DNA of 64,000 nucleotides from Pleomorphovibrio marinus (GCF_003347495.1 NZ_QCXY01000003.1:186001-250000), one strand, 5' to 3'. Shown: positions 27,762-38,052, counted from the first letter of the stretch. Notes: generated by a model from the letters alone, not told the origin. Numbers and translations are program-made.

Positions 27762-28870
27762 GTCAAACTAAAAGGACATATCGCATCATCATCAGTGGCG
27801 GAGGTACCGGGGGGCACATTTACCCTGCTGTTGCCATTGCCAAGGCATGGGAAAAAAGGCACCCTGATTCAGCCATTCTCTTTGTGGGAGCCGAAGGGAA
27901 GATGGAAATGGAGAAAGTACCAGAAGCCGGGTTTGACATTAAAGGCTTGCCAATAGCGGGTTTACAAAGAAAGTTGACCCTGGCTAACCTATCCTTTCCT
28001 TACAAAGTGTGGAAGAGCCTTCGAAAGGCGAAACAAATCCTCAATGAGTTTGCGCCTGACTTGGCTTTAGGGGTTGGTGGATATGCAAGCGGCCCCATGC
28101 TCCGTGCCGCACAACAAAAAGGCATACCCACCCTTATCCAGGAACAAAATTCCTATGCAGGGCTTACCAACAAACTGCTGGCAAAAAAAGCAAATGCAAT
28201 TTGTGTAGCTTATCCGGACATGGAAAGGTATTTTCCTAAAGACAAAGTCCAGTACCTGGGAAATCCAGTAAGAAGCGACATCATTGACCTGAGCGGCAAA
28301 AGCCAAAATGCCAAAGAGCATTTCGGTTTAGACCTGAGCCGGCCAATGATCTTGGTGTTGGGAGGAAGCCTTGGCGCAAGAACCATTAACCAAGCCATTC
28401 TCCAGCACATGGTGTTCTTCGAGTCGAAAGGGTATCAGGTCCTTTGGCAAACCGGCAAGTATTACGCGGATGAAATGAGGCAGGCTGTCACTACCTCACA
28501 GTTAAAGCATATCCATCCGAAGGAGTTTATCAAAGAAATGGATTTGGCCTATGCCTCTGCTGACCTGATTCTATCCAGGGCTGGGGCACTTTCGGTTTCG
28601 GAGCTGAGCCTGGTAGGAAAACCCGCCATCTTTATACCCTCTCCCAATGTAGCCGAAGACCACCAGACCAAAAATGCATTGGCCTTTGTAGATAAAGGGG
28701 CTGCCAAGATGATAAAAGACAACGAGGCTATAGAAAAAGTGGGGCAGGAAGTGGAAGAACTGTTTTCAAATCCCCAAACCATGAGGGTGTTGGGTCAAAA
28801 CATACGAAAATTGGCCAAGCCCGGAGCAGCGGAAGACATTGTGAACGTAATGGAAAAACTGATGACATGA
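27758..28870 (+). CDS. murG: UDP-GlcNAc:lipid I N-acetylglucosaminyltransferase
   Basis: Converts lipid I to lipid II on the inner face of the membrane. A GT-B fold enzyme with the N-terminal Gly-rich loop SGGGTGGHIYPAVAIAKAW, the second Gly-rich segment GVGGYASGPML, and LVLGGSLGARTIN in the C-terminal half, then SRAGALSVSEL for nucleotide binding. 370 residues. Overlaps both neighbours by 4 nt. Confidence 0.97.
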   Translation: MSQTKRTYRIIISGGGTGGHIYPAVAIAKAWEKRHPDSAILFVGAEGKMEMEKVPEAGFDIKGLPIAGLQRKLTLANLSFPYKVWKSLRKAKQILNEFAPDLALGVGGYASGPMLRAAQQKGIPTLIQEQNSYAGLTNKLLAKKANAICVAYPDMERYFPKDKVQYLGNPVRSDIIDLSGKSQNAKEHFGLDLSRPMILVLGGSLGARTINQAILQHMVFFESKGYQVLWQTGKYYADEMRQAVTTSQLKHIHPKEFIKEMDLAYASADLILSRAGALSVSELSLVGKPAIFIPSPNVAEDHQTKNALAFVDKGAAKMIKDNEAIEKVGQEVEELFSNPQTMRVLGQNIRKLAKPGAAEDIVNVMEKLMT

Positions 28871-30264
28871 ATTTAAAACAATTACATAGCGTCTATTTTC
28901 TTGGCATCGGTGGGATCGGAATGAGTGCCATCGCGCGTTGGTTTCACCATATTGGTGTGCCCGTGTACGGCTATGACAAAACCCCTTCCCCACTTACGGA
29001 AACCCTAAGTGAAGAAGGGATTCAAATCAATTATGAGGATAGTGTTTCTGCCATTCCTGAGGAATTTTTGAAAAGTACCGAAAACAGGCTAGTGGTCTGG
29101 ACCCCGGCCATCCCCAAAGATGCAGTACAAAAAAATCACTTGCTAGAAAAGGGGTACCTGCTCAAAAAAAGGTCGGAAGTTTTGGGAATGATTACCGATG
29201 GTATGTACACGGTAGCTGTGGCTGGTACTCATGGAAAAACCACTACCTCATCCATGGTAGCCCACCTCTTGAAACATGCCGGAAAAAATATAGCCGCATT
29301 TCTTGGGGGACTTACCCAAAATTATCAGAGCAACCTCATCTTACATGATGAGGGAAGGGAAGAAAACCCCATCGTGGTGGTAGAGGCAGATGAGTTTGAC
29401 CGAAGTTTCCTTACCCTTCACCCCAATATCAGCATCGTGACCAGTGCAGATCCTGATCATTTGGATATCTACGGGGATGGTGATCATCTTATGGAAGGCT
29501 TCAGAAGTTTCATACAACTTACGGACTCAGCAGGACAGCTTTTTATACAGAGCAAAGCTTTGCAGAAGCTGGATGCTACCCATTTTCCAAATTTAAAAAC
29601 CACAGCCTATGGACTGGAGGAGGAGGCCATTAGGGCAGAAAACATCCAACCCGGGATCTTGGGGTTCACCTTTGACTATGTCAATCCGGAGAAGAGCCTG
29701 ACTTCCCTTATTTTGCCTATACCTGGATTCCATAATATAGAAAACGCACTTGCAGCCATTACCGTAGCCTTGTCCTTTGGGGTGGAAGACGCAGCAATTA
29801 GAAAGGGACTGGCAAGTTACCGAGGGGTAAAACGACGCTTCGAGGTGATACATAACGAAAAGAACCGGGTTTTTATCGATGACTATGCTCATCACCCCGA
29901 AGAAATCAAGGCACTGCTGAACTCGGTTAGGGCCATTTATCCCGACAAAAAAATTACCGCTGTATTTCAGCCTCACTTATTCACACGAACCAGGGATTTT
30001 GCCCAAGGCTTTTCCGAAAGCCTATCCTTGGCCGATGAAGTGATATTGCTGGAAATTTACCCCGCCAGGGAATTGCCCTTGCCTGGAGTAAATGCAGAAA
30101 TGCTGCTGGAGGGCATTTCCAGTGACAAAAAATGTGTGAGGTCTAAGGAATCCCTTCTGCCCTACCTACAGGAAACAGAACCGGAGGTACTGCTCACTAT
30201 TGGAGCAGGTGATATCGATAGATTGGTGAACCCTATTGCTAATTGGTTGAAAAATGGAAAATAG
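28867..30264 (+). CDS. murC: UDP-N-acetylmuramate-L-alanine ligase
   Basis: First Mur ligase of the stem peptide. N-terminal GIGGIGMSAIARWF, ATP loop AGTHGKTTTSSMVA, EADEFDRSFL, ADPDHLDIYGD and the ligase end VFQPHLFTRTRDF. 465 residues. In the murG-murC-ftsQ run the genes overlap; ftsQ starts 11 nt before this stop. Confidence 0.97.
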   Translation: MNLKQLHSVYFLGIGGIGMSAIARWFHHIGVPVYGYDKTPSPLTETLSEEGIQINYEDSVSAIPEEFLKSTENRLVVWTPAIPKDAVQKNHLLEKGYLLKKRSEVLGMITDGMYTVAVAGTHGKTTTSSMVAHLLKHAGKNIAAFLGGLTQNYQSNLILHDEGREENPIVVVEADEFDRSFLTLHPNISIVTSADPDHLDIYGDGDHLMEGFRSFIQLTDSAGQLFIQSKALQKLDATHFPNLKTTAYGLEEEAIRAENIQPGILGFTFDYVNPEKSLTSLILPIPGFHNIENALAAITVALSFGVEDAAIRKGLASYRGVKRRFEVIHNEKNRVFIDDYAHHPEEIKALLNSVRAIYPDKKITAVFQPHLFTRTRDFAQGFSESLSLADEVILLEIYPARELPLPGVNAEMLLEGISSDKKCVRSKESLLPYLQETEPEVLLTIGAGDIDRLVNPIANWLKNGK

Positions 30265-31015
30265 AAGAAAAGTCAAAAAATCTATTGTTTTCGTGCTTTT
30301 GGCATTGGTGTTTTTGGTATATATAGGTTTTACCGAACACCAGAGTGAGCAAAAGCCCTTTGCCGGCCTGGAAATTTATGTGGAGGCGGTAAGTGAGGTC
30401 TATTTTGTGGAAGAAAAGGACCTGTTGGCAAAAATTCAACAAGCCTTTCCAGAGCTTCAGCCTGGTCATCCATTAAACAGTGTGAGCCTTCACGAAATCG
30501 AGAAACAGATATTAAACCACCCTTATGTGAAATCTGCGGATGTATTCACCGATTTAAAGGGAAAAATAATTGTCAAAGCCTCCCAACACATCCCCATTGC
30601 AAGGGTTGTAAGGTCTTTGGCGGCAGATGCTTATATCAGCACAGAGGGAAAGATACTTCCCACCCGCAGTAATTACACCTCCAGAGTGATTACGCTAGAG
30701 GGCAAAGGGGCAGAGAAATTGCTAGAAAAGGAGGAATTGGGAGAACCCCAAAGGGAACTCTTGGAACTGCTCACCTATATCCGAAACCACAAATTCTGGA
30801 ATGCCCAAATCAGTGGTATGGAGATTTTGGGAGACGGCAACATTGTGATGCACCAGCAGGTAGGCAAACAACTTATCGAATTCGGCAAACCCGATCAAAT
30901 TGAGGAAAAATTCAATAAAATCAATTTGTACTATCAAAATATTGTGCCCCAGAAAGGCTGGAATGCCTATGAAAGGGTAAATGTAAAATTTAAGGATCAG
31001 ATCATTTGTGAATAA
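30254..31015 (+). CDS. ftsQ: Cell division protein FtsQ
   Basis: Bitopic divisome protein of 253 residues: a basic start (MENRRKVKKS), one membrane span (IVFVLLALVFLVYIGF), then a POTRA-like region (LEIYVEAVSEVYFVEEKDLL onward) and the FtsQ domain with YISTEGKILPT. Position between murC and ftsA supports the call. Start overlaps murC. Confidence 0.92.
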   Translation: MENRRKVKKSIVFVLLALVFLVYIGFTEHQSEQKPFAGLEIYVEAVSEVYFVEEKDLLAKIQQAFPELQPGHPLNSVSLHEIEKQILNHPYVKSADVFTDLKGKIIVKASQHIPIARVVRSLAADAYISTEGKILPTRSNYTSRVITLEGKGAEKLLEKEELGEPQRELLELLTYIRNHKFWNAQISGMEILGDGNIVMHQQVGKQLIEFGKPDQIEEKFNKINLYYQNIVPQKGWNAYERVNVKFKDQIICE

Positions 31016-31026
31016 TTGTCAGAGCT

Positions 31027-32343
31027 ATGGATAACGAAAAACTAATTGTGGGCTTGGATATTGGCACCACGAAAATTTGTGCGGTTATAGGCCGCAAAAA
31101 TGAGTATGGAAAACTGGAAGTCCTAGGAATGGGCAAGGCGGTGTCTGAAGGAGTAATCAGGGGCATCGTTACCAATATAGACAAGACAGTAAATGCCATT
31201 CAGAAGGCGGTAAACGACGCTTCGGAAATGTCAAGTGTAGATATTGGGGAGGTGATCGTGGGAATTGCGGGCCAGCATATCAGGAGCTCCATTCACCATG
31301 GAGTCATCATCCGCAACACCAAGGACGATGAGATCACGGTGGAAGATGTGAGGAGGTTGGCCAATGATATGGAAAATATTGTGGTGCCTCCCGGGAACAA
31401 AATCATTCATGTGATGCCTCAAGATTATACGGTGGACTATGAAGAGGGCATTAAGGATCCGGTTGGCATGTCTGGCGCAAGGCTGGAAGCAGATTTTCAT
31501 ATCATTACTGCCCAAAGCACCGCTATCAACAATATAAACCGCTGCGTGAAGCGGGCAAACTTGCATTCCACAGACCTCATTCTTGAGCCCTTGGCCAGTT
31601 CCCTCTCTGTTCTTAGCGATGAGGACAAGGAAGCAGGAGTTTGTTTGGTAGATATAGGAGGTGGCACCACGGATGTGGCCATCTTTTATGACAACATCAT
31701 CAGACACACCGCGGTAATACCCTTCGGTGGGAATATTATCACCACTGACATCAAGGAAGGGTGCATGGTGATGCAACATCAAGCTGAATTGTTGAAAACC
31801 AAGTTTGGTAAAGCCATTTCAGAGGAGGCAAACCCCAATGAGATAGTTTCCATTCCCGGACTTCGTAACAGGCCTCCGAAAGAAATTTCGGTAAAAAACC
31901 TGGCATCCATCATTCAAGCAAGGATGGAGGAGATAGTGGAACTGGTACAATCCGAGATTGCTGCCAGCAACATTTATCAGAAATTGGCCGGAGGGATCGT
32001 CCTTACCGGGGGTGGATCCTTACTCCACGGAGTGGGCCCCTTGTTTGAATATATGACAGGGTTGGACACCAGGATTGGTTACCCGAACGAGCATTTGGGC
32101 AAATCAAAGGTGGATGAGATCAAGAGCCCAATGTTCGCCACCACGGTGGGCTTGGTGTTGGCTGGGTTTAAGGCCTTGGACGACCGAGAGGATGTGTACC
32201 GTGCAAAGGAAAGGTCACAATCTGGCATCAGCAAAAGCAAATCGCCAAAAATCGAGCATTCTGGTAAGGATATTTTCCATAGCATTACCAGAAAACTCAA
32301 GAATTTTATCACAGATGATATAGGGGACAGCGGCCACTATTAA
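31027..32343 (+). CDS. ftsA: Cell division protein FtsA
   Basis: Actin-like ATPase that tethers FtsZ to the membrane. Phosphate loops: GLDIGTTKICAVIG at the start and LVDIGGGTTDVAIF in the middle; adenosine motif GGIVLTGGGSLLHGV. The C-terminal amphipathic tail includes ITRKLKNFITDDIG, a plausible membrane-targeting helix. 438 residues. It follows ftsQ by 11 nt. Confidence 0.97.
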   Translation: MDNEKLIVGLDIGTTKICAVIGRKNEYGKLEVLGMGKAVSEGVIRGIVTNIDKTVNAIQKAVNDASEMSSVDIGEVIVGIAGQHIRSSIHHGVIIRNTKDDEITVEDVRRLANDMENIVVPPGNKIIHVMPQDYTVDYEEGIKDPVGMSGARLEADFHIITAQSTAINNINRCVKRANLHSTDLILEPLASSLSVLSDEDKEAGVCLVDIGGGTTDVAIFYDNIIRHTAVIPFGGNIITTDIKEGCMVMQHQAELLKTKFGKAISEEANPNEIVSIPGLRNRPPKEISVKNLASIIQARMEEIVELVQSEIAASNIYQKLAGGIVLTGGGSLLHGVGPLFEYMTGLDTRIGYPNEHLGKSKVDEIKSPMFATTVGLVLAGFKALDDREDVYRAKERSQSGISKSKSPKIEHSGKDIFHSITRKLKNFITDDIGDSGHY

Positions 32344-32430
32344 TCCTGATCCCCATAGTTCTATCCATTCCATAGCACCAAAATAATTGAAATACATTCA
32401 CCAATTCGAGGAAAATAAAAGTCAGAAAAA

Positions 32431-34020
32431 ATGAAAGATTATCAATTTGACATCCCTAAAAACCACAAATCCATCATCAAAGTGATCGGTGTGGGAGGAG
32501 GTGGTTCCAATGCCGTGAACCATATGTTTAACCAAGGCATCAAAGACGTGGAGTTCGTTGTGGTCAACACAGATGCCCAAGCTTTAAAAAGCAGCCCAGT
32601 ACCACTGAAGCTGCAAATAGGCACTACCCTTACCGAAGGACTGGGGGCAGGAGCCAACCCTGAAAAAGGAAAACATGCCGCCTTAGAAAGCAAGGAGGAA
32701 ATCAGGGACCTATTGGCCGACAATACCCGGATGGTGTTTATCACCGCAGGGATGGGAGGCGGCACCGGCACTGGTGCAGCTCCGGTAATAGCCAAAATCG
32801 CCAAGGACATGGATATCCTTACCGTGGGTATTGTCACTGCACCTTTTGTCTTTGAAGGGCGCAAAAAAATGCTTGCTGCACAGAACGGAATAGACACCTT
32901 GAGGGCCAACTGTGACACTGTCTTGGTGATCCTCAATGACAAATTGAGAGACATATATGGAAATCTACCCATAAGGCAAGCCTTCGGAAAGGCCGATAAC
33001 ATCCTTACTACCGCAGCCAAATCCATCGCCGAAATCATTACCGTACACCAAGAAGTGAACGTGGATTTTGAAGATGTGAAAACAGTAATGAAGGATGCTG
33101 GTGCAGCAGTAATGGGCTCTGCCACAGAAGAAGGAAAGGAAAGAGCCATCAAGGCGGCAGAAAATGCCATCTCCTCTCCCCTTCTCAACAATGTGGATAT
33201 CAAAGGAGCTCAGAAAATTTTGCTGTCCATCATGTCGGGAGAGGAAGAGGAACTCTCCATGGACGAACTCAGCGAAATTACCGAATATATCCAGGAGCGA
33301 TCCGGGGACATGGCCGATGTGATTTTTGGTCAGGGCATTGACCCAGATCTTAAAAAGGGTATCAGGGTGACTGTCATTGCAACGGGATTTGAGGAAGATT
33401 CCATTACCGAAAAACATGAGATCATTTCCAAAAAGGAAAATGAGGATACCAAAAAGGTGATAGACCTGGAGTCCGGAAAAACTTCTAAAGTGGATCCCGA
33501 GGAAGAGGCAAAGGCAGGCCAAACCTTTACCTTTACTGTACATCCTCCAAAAAAGCCGGAAAGCAATACTATCTCTCAAGATACTCCTGAAACTGAAAAA
33601 CCAACAATTCCAGAGGTACCAGCTTCCTCCCAGGAGGAGGCCGAGGAGGAGTTTATCTTTGAAAAGCCTGAACCAAAACCAGAGCCTAGAAAGGTACTTA
33701 CCCTCTTTGACAAGCCCGAAGAAAATCCACGGAAAGAAGAAGAAAAAACAACCTATGGGCAAAGCGATTATTATGAAGAAATAAAGGCCAAGGCCATGCG
33801 AAGGGCACACGAACGCTTTGAGAAATTAAGGCAAAAGCGATCCATCCATCAAACCCCTGAGGAATTCAAGGAAAAGCTGGAAGTCCCTGCCTACCAGCGG
33901 AAGAACGTGAAGCTCCAGGATATAGCTCACAGTTCTGAGAGAAACCTATCCAAGTTTAACCTGAACGACGAGAACGAAATCATCAGCAACAACAGGTTTC
34001 TCCATGACAATGTGGACTGA
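32431..34020 (+). CDS. ftsZ: Cell division protein FtsZ
   Basis: Tubulin-like GTPase forming the division ring. It has VGVGGGGSNAVNHMF, the tubulin signature AGMGGGTGTGAAPVIA and NDKLRDIYGNLPIRQAF. The conserved GTPase part ends near residue 320; a long charged linker rich in Glu, Lys and Pro follows, giving 529 residues, typical of Bacteroidota. The tail ends RFLHDNVD. An 87-bp gap separates it from ftsA. It is the last gene of the dcw run. Confidence 0.97.
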   Translation: MKDYQFDIPKNHKSIIKVIGVGGGGSNAVNHMFNQGIKDVEFVVVNTDAQALKSSPVPLKLQIGTTLTEGLGAGANPEKGKHAALESKEEIRDLLADNTRMVFITAGMGGGTGTGAAPVIAKIAKDMDILTVGIVTAPFVFEGRKKMLAAQNGIDTLRANCDTVLVILNDKLRDIYGNLPIRQAFGKADNILTTAAKSIAEIITVHQEVNVDFEDVKTVMKDAGAAVMGSATEEGKERAIKAAENAISSPLLNNVDIKGAQKILLSIMSGEEEELSMDELSEITEYIQERSGDMADVIFGQGIDPDLKKGIRVTVIATGFEEDSITEKHEIISKKENEDTKKVIDLESGKTSKVDPEEEAKAGQTFTFTVHPPKKPESNTISQDTPETEKPTIPEVPASSQEEAEEEFIFEKPEPKPEPRKVLTLFDKPEENPRKEEEKTTYGQSDYYEEIKAKAMRRAHERFEKLRQKRSIHQTPEEFKEKLEVPAYQRKNVKLQDIAHSSERNLSKFNLNDENEIISNNRFLHDNVD

Positions 34021-34098
34021 GTAGTGTCCAAAAAAAAATTACATGTATCCCCTGCCTGACCTCCTCAGATTAAGTGAGGGGGAAGGAAAGGCTAACCC

Positions 34099-34623
34099 TT
34101 AAAAATCAATTAAAAGCTGTGCTTGTTCCTTCAGTAAGTCCAGGTATAACCTGTTGGTGAGCAGGTCTTCTGACATATTTTCCTCGATCTTTGCCAGTCT
34201 TGGCTTGAAGGCAAGCACATGCATTCCCAAATAATTAAAAATATCGGTAAGGTGACTCATGGCAATAGCCCCACCCCCTATCCCCGATGAAAGACCTACC
34301 AAAGCGCATTTTTTGGCCCTAAAGCTATTGGGGTAGGTCATTCCATCAATAAAGGATTTTAGTATTCCAGGAAAGGAACCATTGTACTCAGGCACAATAA
34401 ACACAAATTTCTTCCCTGTCTTTACTTGGTCGTGGATAACATTGAAGTCCAAATTCTTTCCGTTGAATTCGTAAAGTGCGGTGAACACAAAATCATCCGG
34501 CAACTCATTCAGGTTAATGATCTCGGAGGTTTCACCTAGGGACTTTAATATTTCCTGGTAAATATTGGCGATTTTTTCGGAGTTGGCATTTATGCGGTTT
34601 GTACCTATAATAATTTTGATCAT
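34099..34623 (-). CDS. NAD(P)H-dependent FMN reductase family protein
   Basis: A 174-residue flavodoxin-fold protein. It starts MIKIIIGTNRINANSEKIA (phosphate-binding loop for FMN) and has VFIVPEYNGSFPGILKSFID, the hallmark PEYN motif of NADPH-dependent FMN reductases, plus ALVGLSSGIGGG. It probably reduces flavin or a quinone-like acceptor in the cytoplasm. It is convergent with ftsZ; the physiological partner is unknown. Confidence 0.9.
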   Translation of the reverse strand: MIKIIIGTNRINANSEKIANIYQEILKSLGETSEIINLNELPDDFVFTALYEFNGKNLDFNVIHDQVKTGKKFVFIVPEYNGSFPGILKSFIDGMTYPNSFRAKKCALVGLSSGIGGGAIAMSHLTDIFNYLGMHVLAFKPRLAKIEENMSEDLLTNRLYLDLLKEQAQLLIDF

Positions 34624-34810
34624 GAAGGATGTTTTCAGATTTTTATATCTTCATAAATACAATGGTAACCCCAATTAAGTTTCTGCAAAAAGAACATATT
34701 TATAGGTGTATGGTCATTACTCAAAATTCTGACATGATTACGGGAAGGATACTAGAAACAAATCGAGGGATTATTTTCATATTATCCGAGATTCTCCAGA
34801 AACAATCCTA

Positions 34811-34866
34811 CCTATCTGACGGCAGTCAGGTGTGACCGCTGAAAGACAATTATAAGCAAATGAATA
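34811..34866 (+). repeat. Truncated copy of the 165-bp dispersed repeat
   Basis: CTGACGGCAGTCAGG (compare GACGGCAGTCAGG at 11438) joins directly to TGTGACCGCTGAAAGACAAT and TATAAGCAAATGAA, matching the 3' end of the full copies with the middle missing. As with copy 2, the terminal ATG is the start codon of the next gene (34860). Confidence 0.75.
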
Positions 34867-35696
34867 AAGAACAACTCAACACGTATTCAGAGAAGATATC
34901 CCTTGCCCATCAGCACCTTTTAGCGGCCATCCCCTTCCCTCCCGAGGTAGGAATTATTCTTGGCACTGGTTTGGGAGGCCTCTTGGCTAATATTTCCATT
35001 TCCATGGAAGTAGATTATAGGGACATTCCCTTTTTCCCGGTTTCTACAGTAGAATCCCATGCAGGCACCCTGGTTTTTGGCACCTTGGGAAATAAAAAGA
35101 TCGTGGCTATGAAAGGGCGGTTTCATTATTACGAAGGCTACAATATGAAAGAGGTCACTTTTCCGGTTCGGGTTATGAAAAAATTGGGGATTTCCCATCT
35201 TTTTATTTCCAATGCGGCTGGGGGGTTGCATCCCGATTTCAAAGTGGGGCAAAGTATGATTATCAATGACCATATTGACCTCTTCCCAGAAAATCCCTTA
35301 AGGGGAGCCAACTTAGAAGATTTTGGGCCACGATTTCCCGACATGAGCGAACCCTATGACGAACTCCTAATACAGAAAGCCCTTGACATCGCCAAGGATG
35401 AAAACATCCACACGGCTGTAGGAGTTTATGCAGGCTTACAGGGTCCTAACCTTGAAACCAAGGCTGAATACAAGTACCTAGGAAAAATTGGGGCAGATGC
35501 CGTAGGTATGAGTACGGTTCCAGAGGTAATCGTTGCAAGACATATGAACCTTCCTGTGTTCGCCATTTCGGCGATAACCGATCTTTGCGCGCCTGGAAAA
35601 ATTAAGAAAATTACCATTTCAGAAGTTCTCCAAGCTGCTGCCATGGCTGAACCAGGTATGACGACCATCCTCCGAAAACTCATTGAGAGCCTGTAG
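34860..35696 (+). CDS. Purine nucleoside phosphorylase
   Basis: Trimeric-type (NP-II) purine nucleoside phosphorylase splitting inosine/guanosine to base and ribose 1-phosphate. Visible motifs: GIILGTGLGGL at the phosphate loop, ESHAGTLVFG, KGRFHYYEGY, ISNAAGGLHPDF, YAGLQGPNLETKAEY (with the purine-site Glu) and DAVGMSTVPEVIVARH, then ISAITDLCAPG with an Asp in the Asn position that selects 6-oxopurines (ITD rather than ITN, so specificity is uncertain). 278 residues. Its leader is the truncated repeat. Confidence 0.93.
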   Translation: MNKEQLNTYSEKISLAHQHLLAAIPFPPEVGIILGTGLGGLLANISISMEVDYRDIPFFPVSTVESHAGTLVFGTLGNKKIVAMKGRFHYYEGYNMKEVTFPVRVMKKLGISHLFISNAAGGLHPDFKVGQSMIINDHIDLFPENPLRGANLEDFGPRFPDMSEPYDELLIQKALDIAKDENIHTAVGVYAGLQGPNLETKAEYKYLGKIGADAVGMSTVPEVIVARHMNLPVFAISAITDLCAPGKIKKITISEVLQAAAMAEPGMTTILRKLIESL

Positions 35697-35783
35697 AAAA
35701 CTCTAAACTTCAATTTATTGAAGTAATTTCCATCCATGCCCGAAATTGCTTATATTTATCCTCTACCCAAAAACCTTGAAACT

Positions 35784-36959
35784 ATGCATGCATTCTTGTT
35801 TTTTATTCTTCTCTTTCTTTTACCCTCAAATGATCCCCCAAAAAACCCTATTTTCGAAGAACAGGTCCTAGATGACCAAGTAGCCATAGGGTATGGACTT
35901 GCCATCGGTGATGTGGATGGGGATGGGAAACCCGATATACTCTTGGTGGATAAAAAGGAATTCGTTTGGTATAGAAACGGTGACTGGAAAAGGTTTGTGA
36001 TGGTAAAAGACCTTACCGAATATGATAATGTGTGCATAGCTGCCCGGGACATCACGGGAGATGGTAAAGTGGAAGTGGCAGTAGGTGCCCAATGGAACCC
36101 CGGTGAAACATCCGACATGGCAAAATCCGGATCCGTGCATTACCTACAAAGACCAGAAGACCCCACCCAACTCTGGACCCCCATTGCTTTGCCACATGAA
36201 CCCACGGTACATAGAATGGCCTGGGCAAAGACTGGAGATGGAAAAAAACATCACCTTATCATGGTTCCTTTGCACGGTAGGGGAAATAAGGGAGGAGAAG
36301 GCGATGGGGTCAATATTATTGCCTATGAGATGCCAGATAACCCCGAGACACCTTGGAAAACCATGGTTATAGACCAATCCATGCACATGACCCATAACCT
36401 GGACGTCTATGAAGAGGGAAATGGAGAAGCCGTTTACATAGGTGGAAAAGAAGGGGTAAAAGTGCTCACCTACCAAAATGGAGAATGGAAGCCCCGTCCT
36501 CAAGGTGCTTGGTTAGTTGAAGGGCATGGTTTTGGAGAACTCCGAATTGGCAAGAACAATATTGGGAAAAGATTTTTGACCGGCATTGAGCCCATTCACG
36601 GCAACTTGCTGACCACCTATATGCCAAAGGGAGAAAACTTTACAAAAGGGGAACTTGAGCGACAGGTGCTCTCCGACCAACTTAAGCAGGGACATGGTTT
36701 AGCCACAGCGGACCTATTGGAGCAGGGGACTGATCAAATTGTGGTAGGCTGGAGGGACCCCAATGATGCCGGCGAACTTGGCGTTCAGCTATATAGTCCC
36801 CAAGGTGATGGAAATTGGGAAAAAGTATGGATAGACGAAAACGGCATGGCCTGTGAGGACTTGAAAGTGGCAGATTTAGATGGGGATGGAAAGCCGGACA
36901 TCATTGCGGCAGGTAGGGAAACCAATAACCTTAAGATCTATTGGAATAAAAGCAATTAA
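35784..36959 (+). CDS. Secreted FG-GAP/VCBS repeat protein
   Basis: Starts with a signal peptide (MHAFLFFILLFLLPS). It is a predicted beta-propeller: several calcium-binding FG-GAP type repeats, e.g. AIGDVDGDGKPDILLV near the start, ARDITGDGKVEVAVG, and VADLDGDGKPDIIAAG near the end. About 391 residues. The in-frame ATG at 35736 gives a 16-residue extension before the signal peptide and is less likely. Extracellular ligand unknown. The next gene follows after 22 nt, so the two may be co-transcribed. Confidence 0.82.
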   Translation: MHAFLFFILLFLLPSNDPPKNPIFEEQVLDDQVAIGYGLAIGDVDGDGKPDILLVDKKEFVWYRNGDWKRFVMVKDLTEYDNVCIAARDITGDGKVEVAVGAQWNPGETSDMAKSGSVHYLQRPEDPTQLWTPIALPHEPTVHRMAWAKTGDGKKHHLIMVPLHGRGNKGGEGDGVNIIAYEMPDNPETPWKTMVIDQSMHMTHNLDVYEEGNGEAVYIGGKEGVKVLTYQNGEWKPRPQGAWLVEGHGFGELRIGKNNIGKRFLTGIEPIHGNLLTTYMPKGENFTKGELERQVLSDQLKQGHGLATADLLEQGTDQIVVGWRDPNDAGELGVQLYSPQGDGNWEKVWIDENGMACEDLKVADLDGDGKPDIIAAGRETNNLKIYWNKSN

Positions 36960-36981
36960 CACCCCGAAAATCCAGATAGCC

Positions 36982-38028
36982 ATGAAGCAACACTGTATTT
37001 TATGGAGCATATGCCTCCTGTTTGCCTTTCCCTTACTAGGGCAGGACTTATCCCAACGGGCCGGGGAGTTTCTAAATTCCCTGTCTTCTGAAATTAAGGA
37101 AAAAGCTACTTTTCCTTTCGATCATTCAGAGCGCTTCAATTGGCATTTTATTCCCAGAGATAGGAAAGGCGCCAACTTTCATGATTTTAATGAAAAGCAG
37201 CGTAAAGCGGCTCTTCGCTTATTAAAAGCTTCCATGGGTGATCCTGGTGTAGAAAAAACGGAGGCCATATTTGAGCTGGAAAAGGTGTTGCGGGTTGTGG
37301 AAGACCGACCGGCCAACGACAGGTACAGAGATCCTGAAAACTATTATTTTTCAATATTCGGGGATCCATCAAGCGACAAACCTTGGGGATGGAGGCTGGA
37401 AGGACATCACGTTTCCTTGAATTTTTCCTCTGCAAATAATAAAATCATTTCCTCCACGCCCACGTTTTTGGGAAGTAACCCCGCAATTGTCCCAGGTCAT
37501 GTGGATTTACATACCGGTATGCAGGTATTGGTAAAAGAGACCAATGGAGGTTTCGAACTCCTTCATTCCTTGGACAAAGGTCAATTGGAACTGGCCATTT
37601 ATGATGACAAGGCACCGTATGACATCATCACCGGAAATGACCGTAAGGTCTCCTTGCTCAGCCCCAAGGGAATATCCTATACCCAGCTTAGCCCTGATCA
37701 ACAGCGGAAACTATTGGAGCTGCTGGGAGTTTATCTAGCAAATTACTCAAAGGAAATAGAGAATAATATGTGGGAAAAGATAAAGCAAGACGGATACGAG
37801 AGTTTACATTTTGCATGGGCCGGGAGCACAAAAAATGCCATCGGTGAACCCCATTATTACCGCATACAATGTCCTTCCTTACTTATCGAATACGACAACG
37901 TACAAAACAATGCCAACCATGTACATACAGTGGTGAGGGATCTCAGCAATGATTTCGGTGAAGATGTGCTGCGGAATCATTACACTTTCGGACACTCACA
38001 TAAAAAACGCAATCAAACTAGTGAATAA
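36982..38028 (+). CDS. Exported DUF3500 protein
   Basis: About 348 residues with a signal peptide (ILWSICLLFAFPLLGQ). The mature protein matches the DUF3500 pattern: segments FNWHFIPRDRKG, ENYYFSIFGDP, WGWRLEGHHVSLNF and the late block HFAWAGSTKN followed by PHYYRIQCPSLLIEYDN, with a C-terminal HVHTVVRDL. The conserved His residues suggest metal binding, which is inference. The frame extends further upstream into the FG-GAP gene, but the signal peptide fixes 36982. Function of the family is not known. Confidence 0.85.
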   Translation: MKQHCILWSICLLFAFPLLGQDLSQRAGEFLNSLSSEIKEKATFPFDHSERFNWHFIPRDRKGANFHDFNEKQRKAALRLLKASMGDPGVEKTEAIFELEKVLRVVEDRPANDRYRDPENYYFSIFGDPSSDKPWGWRLEGHHVSLNFSSANNKIISSTPTFLGSNPAIVPGHVDLHTGMQVLVKETNGGFELLHSLDKGQLELAIYDDKAPYDIITGNDRKVSLLSPKGISYTQLSPDQQRKLLELLGVYLANYSKEIENNMWEKIKQDGYESLHFAWAGSTKNAIGEPHYYRIQCPSLLIEYDNVQNNANHVHTVVRDLSNDFGEDVLRNHYTFGHSHKKRNQTSE

Positions 38029-38052
38029 CCTTTACCAAACCACTCTCCTATA

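Noticed and set aside
34629-34835. A 68-codon frame between the flavin reductase and the nucleoside phosphorylase
   Set aside because: Its end lies in the truncated dispersed repeat, and the composition is not coding-like.
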